Source of the DNA: Tritrichomonas musculus
Taxonomy: Eukaryota; Parabasalia; Tritrichomonadida; Tritrichomonadidae
Direction of reading: 5' to 3'
DNA: 64,000 nucleotides
Assembly (NCBI GenBank): GCA_039105265.1
Contig: JAPFFF010000066.1
Span: forward strand, 186,001 to 250,000
The notes under the pieces were generated by a model that made no database searches, had not been told where the DNA came from, and saw only the letters and a list, made by a program, of their open reading frames with translations. The position numbers and the translations under genes are program-made. Below are positions 59,289 through 64,000 of the stretch, piece after piece (the first letter of the stretch is position 1; each line of letters opens with the position of its first letter).

Positions 59289-59660
59289 TTAACCTTTGTT
59301 AATGAATTTATTAAGTTCGATCAATTTTGGTTCTAATTCATTTTTGTCAGTCATGTGAACGAAAATATCCAAAACTTCACGCATTTTGAGAATGAGAGCT
59401 TTGCGATAATTTCGAACTTTCTTTTCGAATTTGAGATGATATTCAAGAGTTTCTTGAAGACATGAACTCATTGCTTGATAATCTTCCACTGTCCTATCCA
59501 AGCTGTGAATTTCCAGTTTTAAATGAGCATTATGACGTTTTGCGTCATCTATGTAATCAGTTATGGACTCTTTTGGATCGTCTTCTTCCTCTTCTTTTTC
59601 CATTTCTTTCACAGTCTCATCAATATCTTCTTTTGAATAGTCACCGTACCAAGACTTCAT
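59289..59660 (-). CDS. Small helical protein
   Basis: 123 residues from the ATG at 59660 (MKSWYGDYSKEDIDETV). The in-frame ATGs upstream fall within the promoter motif. Helical throughout, with an acidic stretch (EKEEEEDDPKE) and a coiled coil (LKLEIHSLDRTVEDYQAMSS). No known family. Confidence 0.6.
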   Translation of the reverse strand: MKSWYGDYSKEDIDETVKEMEKEEEEDDPKESITDYIDDAKRHNAHLKLEIHSLDRTVEDYQAMSSCLQETLEYHLKFEKKVRNYRKALILKMREVLDIFVHMTDKNELEPKLIELNKFINKG

Positions 59661-59679
59661 TAATAAAAAATGGTCTGAC

Positions 59680-59696
59680 ATAACCGTTTTAACCGC
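59680..59696. promoter_or_regulatory. Double M3-like motif between divergent genes
   Basis: On the minus strand GCGGTTAAAACGGTTAT, 20 bases before the ATG at 59660; the + gene starts at 59712. The same double block occurs, inverted relative to its gene, at 60875-60893. Confidence 0.6.
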
Positions 59697-59711
59697 TTTC
59701 ATTTTTATTAA

Positions 59712-60560
59712 ATGTTCGTTATCTTTTTGATACTCATTAATCGCCCATCAATTGAAGGAATACCTGATGATGCTGAATGGATTTCTTGTTTTGATTGGGA
59801 AATTGTTAATGGAGAATGGATGTCAAAAATACCGAATGATGACTTAGAATGTTGGACAGATTTTGCAACACCCAATTTAACAATTAAACAATCATTTACT
59901 GCCTGGAAATTTTGGATCATCGGAAAAAATTCTACCCGTCATGATGAGGCTGAACTATTTTGGAATTCTCAAAATTATCTCATCAATCAATATTCCAATG
60001 TTGAAAAAGATTGGATAATTGTTTTTGAATCAAATGAATTTCCCCAAATGCTAACAACTATTATTATTAATGTTCAACAACATAGAAGCGTCCAATTTCG
60101 AGGTATTGCATATTTAAGACATGAATCTGTGCCATCTTTATCTCCAACAAATCGCCCATCACGTTCACCATCAATTTCACCATCAATTTCACCATCATTT
60201 TCACCATCACGTTCACCATCTTTATCTCCATCATTTAGTCCATCTTTATCCCCAACATTCCGCCCATCACGTTCACCAACAAATCGCCCATCAATTTCAC
60301 CATCTTTATCTCCATCACGTTCGCCATCTTTTCAATTCACTATATCAGATCAATTCTCTGAATCCTATCTTTTCAATTTCTCATATCAATTCTCTCCATC
60401 AGATATTGAACAAAAGAATGTATCAAAAATAATAGGTTTATCTGTATCTATTCCATTACTAATTCTCATGATTCTTGCTCTTGGAATTATCTTTTACAAA
60501 AATCAAACCAAATTTCAAACTGAAAATTTTCATTCAGACTCTGACTCAGTTGGACTTTAA
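59712..60560 (+). CDS. Type I membrane protein with Ser-Pro stalk
   Basis: 282 residues: a short hydrophobic N-terminus (MFVIFLILI, a weak signal peptide) and a ~130-residue ectodomain with two Cys and several Trp (CFDWEIVNGEW, ECWTDF, FTAWKFWIIG). Then comes a stalk of about 20 PSxS/SPTNRPS units (nt ~60130-60340), a membrane helix (IIGLSVSIPLLILMILALGI, nt ~60430-60490) and a short cytoplasmic tail rich in Ser/Asp. The stalk is probably heavily O-modified. The plan is that of a surface attachment or envelope-type glycoprotein, unusual in a Polinton. The function is inferred. The gene shares a divergent promoter region with the 123-residue gene. Confidence 0.75.
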   Translation: MFVIFLILINRPSIEGIPDDAEWISCFDWEIVNGEWMSKIPNDDLECWTDFATPNLTIKQSFTAWKFWIIGKNSTRHDEAELFWNSQNYLINQYSNVEKDWIIVFESNEFPQMLTTIIINVQQHRSVQFRGIAYLRHESVPSLSPTNRPSRSPSISPSISPSFSPSRSPSLSPSFSPSLSPTFRPSRSPTNRPSISPSLSPSRSPSFQFTISDQFSESYLFNFSYQFSPSDIEQKNVSKIIGLSVSIPLLILMILALGIIFYKNQTKFQTENFHSDSDSVGL

Positions 60561-60599
60561 AAAAAAAATTAAATAAACAAATTTAATCTTTTTTATTTA

Positions 60600-60860
60600 T
60601 TAAGGAGTAGTTAAAATTTTCTCTCTTGAATTGTAGATTTGAATCTTATTAAAGAAATCATGTTCAATCATTGTTGTGAAAACAAATGGTGTGTTTTTAA
60701 CTTCTTTCTTAAATCGTTCAAGATTGTTATTTTCAAGATCATTGATCATAACATTTAATTTGAACATGAAAAATAACTTTAAATGTCGGAAATCAGACAC
60801 GATATCATTTTTGAACAATTTTCTAAATTCTAATTCAAGGTCTTGTTCAGTAACAGTCAT
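60600..60860 (-). CDS. Small helical protein
   Basis: 86 residues, helical (MTVTEQDLELEFRKLFKNDI; FRHLKLFFMFKLNVMINDLE), without a known family. Its start is preceded by a double M3-like motif. Confidence 0.55.
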   Translation of the reverse strand: MTVTEQDLELEFRKLFKNDIVSDFRHLKLFFMFKLNVMINDLENNNLERFKKEVKNTPFVFTTMIEHDFFNKIQIYNSREKILTTP

Positions 60861-60874
60861 AAATAAAAATGAAA

Positions 60875-60893
60875 GCGGTTAAAAAACGGTTAT
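60875..60893. promoter_or_regulatory. Double M3-like motif before the 86-residue gene
   Basis: On the + strand GCGGTTAAAAAACGGTTAT, an inverted near-copy of the block at 59680-59696, lying 15 bases upstream of the minus-strand ATG at 60860. Confidence 0.55.
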
Positions 60894-60895
60894 GT

Positions 60896-61159
60896 TTATT
60901 TATTCTTTAACGTTTCTTCCAATTTTCGGAAATTCTCTCTGTTGGAAGTTGCTAAAATCCCAACTGTTATTAGTAAAGAATGTAATTGTTCTTGTCTCTC
61001 TGGACGAGAATCATTTTTTAAATCAATTTCTTGATCAAAGAATTCCTCAGTCATTTTGATCATTTGATCACAAGTTTTTTCAATTTCACCTCTAGTGAAT
61101 TTTAATAAATTTATTAATTCTTTTTGTTTTTCACTAGGTAAACTTTGTTGGCCCTGCAT
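60896..61159 (-). CDS. Small helical protein
   Basis: 87 residues, charged and helical (EKQKELINLLKFTRGEIEKT; LLITVGILATSNRENFRKLE). No known family. Upstream, ATTCAAAAAGTTCATTTTT replaces the M3-like motif; the same string precedes the 48-residue gene at 61541. Confidence 0.6.
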   Translation of the reverse strand: MQGQQSLPSEKQKELINLLKFTRGEIEKTCDQMIKMTEEFFDQEIDLKNDSRPERQEQLHSLLITVGILATSNRENFRKLEETLKNK

Positions 61160-61219
61160 TTAAAAAAATGAACTTTTTGAATGAATTGACTTTTTATTCA
61201 AAATTTTCAATTTGATTAT

Positions 61220-61414
61220 TCAAGTTCCAGACATGTCCCCAATATAATTTTTTATTTTTCTAAGTTCATCGAGTTTTTTGTTTGTCTCAGGCGTACTTTC
61301 TCCTTTGAGTAATTGATCATATTCATCAGAATTTTTCTTCCATTGTTTCCAAGTCAAATCTCTTCTTTTCTTTAATTCTTCATATTCGGTTTTGTTAAAT
61401 TCGTCTAATCCCAT
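61220..61414 (-). CDS. Small charged protein
   Basis: 64 residues, charged and helical (EYEELKKRRDLTWKQWKKNS). It overlaps the end of the 48-residue gene by 20 bases in another frame, so it has no promoter of its own. No known family. Confidence 0.45.
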   Translation of the reverse strand: MGLDEFNKTEYEELKKRRDLTWKQWKKNSDEYDQLLKGESTPETNKKLDELRKIKNYIGDMSGT

Positions 61415-61541
61415 GAAATATTCTATTGAGATTTTTGTTAATCTTTTTGAGATGAGATTCTATTTTTTCCAATTCTGAAGAACATGGACAATTGTAAACA
61501 GAAACATATTCACCATACATTAACATTAATAAAAGAAACAT
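61395..61541 (-). CDS. 48-residue miniprotein with hydrophobic N-terminus
   Basis: Frame MFLLLMLMYGEYVSVYNCPC followed by a charged helix (SSELEKIESHLKKINKNLNR) and IFHGIRRI. A leader motif ATTCAAAAAGTTCATTTTT lies just upstream, as for the gene at 61159, which supports it despite its size. Possible signal-anchor or small secreted peptide with a CPC pair. Confidence 0.45.
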   Translation of the reverse strand: MFLLLMLMYGEYVSVYNCPCSSELEKIESHLKKINKNLNRIFHGIRRI

Positions 61542-61600
61542 TTATAAAAATGAACTTTTTGAATTAAATTTTTATTAAACTTTTTGTGAGTGAAAATTTT

Positions 61601-62320
61601 TTAGTGAGGTGGGATTGAGGTGGGATTGAGGTGGGATTGAGGTGGGATCGAGGTGGGATCGAGGTGGGATTGAGGTGGAAATTTTGTCTTTTTCATTTTA
61701 TAATATATTTTTTTTATTCCAAGAATCTTTCTTTGTTTTGATTTGAAATATTTCTTGACTTTTAATAATTTTCCAAAACCATTTGTTGAATGATGAGTAT
61801 GAAAATATGAATTATAAAGATAAGTGATTTCATCTGACGGATAAATTCTATCTGGTTCAATTATTTTAAGAAAATCTTTAAAATTATTTATCGGGTCAAT
61901 CTTATCATGATAACTTTTTCCAAATACATCTTGTGGGTTTGGAGGTCTTGGATTTCCATGACGGTTTGGATTTGCTGGATGTTCTTCTAATTGTTTTTCT
62001 ACAATTTGATTGATTCCTGCATAAAATTCTTCTTCATTTGGAGACGTTGATTGAGGTTCATTAAAATTACGGTTTGGATTTGCTGGATGTTCTTCTACTA
62101 TTTGATTGATTCCTGCATAAAATTCTTCTTCATTTGGAGACGTTGATGTATTTATTGGTTGAGGTTCATTAAAATCACGGTCGATTTCCCATTCATCAAT
62201 TTCATTATTGACAACAAAGTTTTGAAAACTATTATTTAAATTTTGCATGTTTGGTGATAATTGATATTGAGGTGAACCCCCAGTTGAATAGTGTAGAGGT
62301 AATTCGTTATCACTTGACAT
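61601..62320 (-). CDS. Repeat-bearing hypothetical protein
   Basis: 239 residues. A ~32-residue unit (core SPNEEEFYAGINQIVE, then EEHPANPNR) occurs twice in tandem. A short ordered basic domain follows (FKDFLKIIEPDRIYPSDEIT; KVKKYFKSKQRKILGIKKIY). The C-terminus is a tandem of HLDPTSIPPQS-type units matching six copies of GGTGGGATTGA at nt 61608-61675. No known family. Divergent from the helicase gene, with a shared M3-like motif between them. Confidence 0.6.
   Translation of the reverse strand: MSSDNELPLHYSTGGSPQYQLSPNMQNLNNSFQNFVVNNEIDEWEIDRDFNEPQPINTSTSPNEEEFYAGINQIVEEHPANPNRNFNEPQSTSPNEEEFYAGINQIVEKQLEEHPANPNRHGNPRPPNPQDVFGKSYHDKIDPINNFKDFLKIIEPDRIYPSDEITYLYNSYFHTHHSTNGFGKLLKVKKYFKSKQRKILGIKKIYYKMKKTKFPPQSHLDPTSIPPQSHLNPTSIPPH
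61608..61675. repeat. Short tandem repeat, 11-12-bp unit
   Basis: About six copies of GAGGTGGGATT/C, in frame at the end of the 239-residue protein. Confidence 0.8.
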
Positions 62321-62336
62321 TAATTAAAAAATGAAT

Positions 62337-62349
62337 AACGGTTTTGACA
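62337..62349 (+). promoter_or_regulatory. M3-like motif between divergent helicase and repeat-protein genes
   Basis: AACGGTTTTGACA on the + strand, 22 bases before the helicase ATG. Its complement faces the gene starting at 62320. Confidence 0.6.
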
Positions 62350-62370
62350 GTCACTTTTATTTTTGTATCG

Positions 62371-64000
62371 ATGAATCAACCAACCCTCCTCTCTGATGAT
62401 TTCTTAATTCCAGAAGCTAGACAAATGGAAAATATAAATGAGAATGTCTTTCCTCAATATCAAGGTCAAGAGTTTCATGATCGTGATCTTGAAATAAATA
62501 CAAATCTCATTCAATTGTTTCCTGATGATGTTGTTGGATTGTTAAATTTATTTGAACCAACACTTGAAAATTTAACAACTTCTATCAAATATATATTTCG
62601 TTCTCCATTTAATCCAAACCATTTGTACAATATTGTGAAAAATTGGTACTTATCTAATCAAGAAAATTCTGAACAAGATCTTCAAGCAATTGGTAGTCAA
62701 GAAAATCATCCAGAAGTTTCAAATCATTGGATCTTCCCAATTTTGAATGCACTCTCAGAATCTCAAAGAAATGTTATTTGGGAGAAATATTTCAATAATA
62801 CAATTAACCAATTTGTTCAAATTGATTTTGGTGAAAATTGTTCAATAATCTCATTTAAAGATAAGAATTATGAAAGAAAATATTCTTCTACTGGAATTCG
62901 TGTTGGAGATTTCTTTACTGATTTCAAAAAAGTTTGTTGTTATATTCAACTAGACAATATCTTCATAATTAAACAATCAAATACGTTAGAAATGTTAAAT
63001 CCTACTCAATTTGCACCAATATTGAAAAATATTAAATTAGGGTGTTCAAAAGTTGGTAAAAATCCAAAGAAAGCAATTACTGCATTTGATGTTGTTTCCT
63101 TTGGGAAGAATTTGGATTTCATTACTTATGAATCAATGAAATTCTATTCCGAAGATCCAAACATTTTTTCATATTTTCATTGGTATCCTTATTCAAGATT
63201 AATTCTTTGTACACAAAATGTGATTCAACCATATTTGGATCATATTTTTAGAGTTATTGCAAATTCTGACCAAGAATTATATGATTATATCATTAAATGG
63301 ATTTCATTTATTTTTCAACATCCAGATGGTAAAACAGGTACTGCATTAGTTATTATTGGTAAACCGGGTTGTGGGAAAAATACATTTACGGACACTCTTT
63401 GTCAACTTTTAGGTGAATATTCTGATCCAAATGCAAACTTTGATAATATTACAAGCAATTTTAATTTCCAAATCTTAAACAAAAAATTATTGGTATGTTC
63501 AGAAAAGGAAAATCATAATAAAAACGATCGAAAATATCTTAAACAACATGAAAGATTAAAAACATTAATCACAGAAAGATTCGCTCCTATTGAAGGAAAA
63601 CATAGAAATCCTGAATCTAAAGAAAATGTTGCCAATTTCATCTTCTTAACAAACAATCCTGCTCCTATTCGAATTGATGAAGACGATAGAAGATTTGTTG
63701 TTACAAATTGTTATCCAATGAAAGGTCAAGACTATTTTCAACCTTTACGTAATCTTATTAAGACACAAGATTTCAAAAACAATTTAATTACTTTTTTCTT
63801 GACTGTTGATTTATCAAATTTCTATCCAGCACAATTTCCTACAACTGAGGCAAGAATGAATTTAATGAACTTTTCAAAATCTCCTGAAAAATTATTTATT
63901 GAGGAAAACTTTCAAAAATTCAGAAATGGTTATGTAGCTTTTGAAGCCTGGACTGAATTTAAAAAATGGGCAAAAGTAAAAAATTTCAGACCCAAAACTC
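62371..64000 (+). CDS. D5-like superfamily 3 helicase (3' end outside window)
   Basis: The frame opens at the ATG at 62371 (MNQPTLLSDDFLIPEAR) and is still open at the window edge after 543 codons. The SF3 core is clear. Walker A is GKPGCGKNTF (about residues 330-339), preceded by WISFIFQHPDGKTGTALVII. The acidic motif is LLVCSEKEN (~373-381), motif C is NFIFLTNN (~422-429), and the Arg-finger segment is DEDDRRFVV (~437-445). This matches the D5-type helicases of Polintons, virophages and large DNA viruses, which unwind DNA ahead of the polymerase. The N-terminal ~300 residues may hold a primase-like or regulatory part, but no primase motif is evident. Confidence 0.9.
   Translation, partial: MNQPTLLSDDFLIPEARQMENINENVFPQYQGQEFHDRDLEINTNLIQLFPDDVVGLLNLFEPTLENLTTSIKYIFRSPFNPNHLYNIVKNWYLSNQENSEQDLQAIGSQENHPEVSNHWIFPILNALSESQRNVIWEKYFNNTINQFVQIDFGENCSIISFKDKNYERKYSSTGIRVGDFFTDFKKVCCYIQLDNIFIIKQSNTLEMLNPTQFAPILKNIKLGCSKVGKNPKKAITAFDVVSFGKNLDFITYESMKFYSEDPNIFSYFHWYPYSRLILCTQNVIQPYLDHIFRVIANSDQELYDYIIKWISFIFQHPDGKTGTALVIIGKPGCGKNTFTDTLCQLLGEYSDPNANFDNITSNFNFQILNKKLLVCSEKENHNKNDRKYLKQHERLKTLITERFAPIEGKHRNPESKENVANFIFLTNNPAPIRIDEDDRRFVVTNCYPMKGQDYFQPLRNLIKTQDFKNNLITFFLTVDLSNFYPAQFPTTEARMNLMNFSKSPEKLFIEENFQKFRNGYVAFEAWTEFKKWAKVKNFRPKT

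Larger units (their letters stand above)
23510..64000. mobile_element. Very large Polinton/Maverick-like element (right end beyond window)
   Basis: At least 40 kb of contiguous virus-like genes: two major capsid proteins, a packaging ATPase, protein-primed DNA polymerase B, an SF3 helicase, fibre-like proteins, basic core-like proteins and a giant structural candidate. Capsid + A32-type ATPase + protein-primed PolB is the Polinton core. Integrase and the adenain-type protease are not in the visible part. Typical Polintons are 15-25 kb, so this one is unusually long. The left end is placed only approximately, from a change in base composition. Almost all genes are open and the element looks largely whole within the window, with perhaps a couple of breaks in one small-gene locus. 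It is probably young. Confidence 0.88.

Noticed and set aside
59661-59702. Upstream ATGs for the 123-residue gene
   Set aside because: They lie inside the double M3-like motif, which is shared with other genes as non-coding leader.

Overview
The window is AT-rich, intron-poor protist DNA that fits a parabasalid (trichomonad) such as Tritrichomonas or Trichomonas. The evidence is: two host genes preceded by a TCAYTT-type initiator 12-15 bases before the ATG; a secreted legumain-type cysteine peptidase; many DNA transposon relics; and a long Polinton/Maverick-type virus-like element. Small genes on the right of that element carry copies of a motif (AACGGTTT / GGCGGTTT) that matches, from memory, the Myb-bound M3 core-promoter consensus of Trichomonas vaginalis. 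The species is not proven.

Bases 1-8100 hold host genes: the 3' part of a large low-complexity protein ending in a divergent calcineurin-type phosphoesterase, a PAP2 lipid phosphatase, and a coiled-coil protein. A non-autonomous hAT-type element with a perfect 8-bp target duplication follows. Bases 8600-18200 are a graveyard of mobile DNA: a composite region bounded by 15-bp inverted repeats, containing a TA-flanked MITE, tandem repeats and a foldback element with about 258-bp arms; a Mutator- or Kolobok-like transposase pseudogene; a compact 2.7-kb element with identical 290-bp terminal inverted repeats, an rve integrase and a 5-bp target duplication; and a TA-flanked MITE with two partial relatives. 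Bases 18900-23100 hold three more host genes: a ubiquitin-specific protease, a legumain and a GyrI-like effector-binding protein.

From about 23.5 kb to the right edge (at least 40 kb, right end not seen) lies one very large Polinton-like element. Its left half, mostly + strand, is a virion block: a coiled-coil protein, a 3811-residue giant protein, an A32/FtsK-type packaging ATPase, small membrane-active candidates, two tandem paralogous major capsid proteins, a jelly-roll-like candidate, and two fibre-like proteins of which the second carries phage-tail-fibre-style repeats. Its right half, mostly - strand, holds three very basic proteins (two with SAP-like segments), a protein-primed family B DNA polymerase, a KilA-N protein and many small coiled-coil proteins. 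It also has two + strand genes, a Ser-Pro-stalk type I membrane protein and a D5-like SF3 helicase that runs off the window. No integrase or adenain-type protease is visible, so they are either beyond 64000 or absent. Promoter-like motifs separate the two halves: M3-like motifs are found only at the right-half small and replication genes, while the virion block has only T-rich leaders. This suggests two expression classes.
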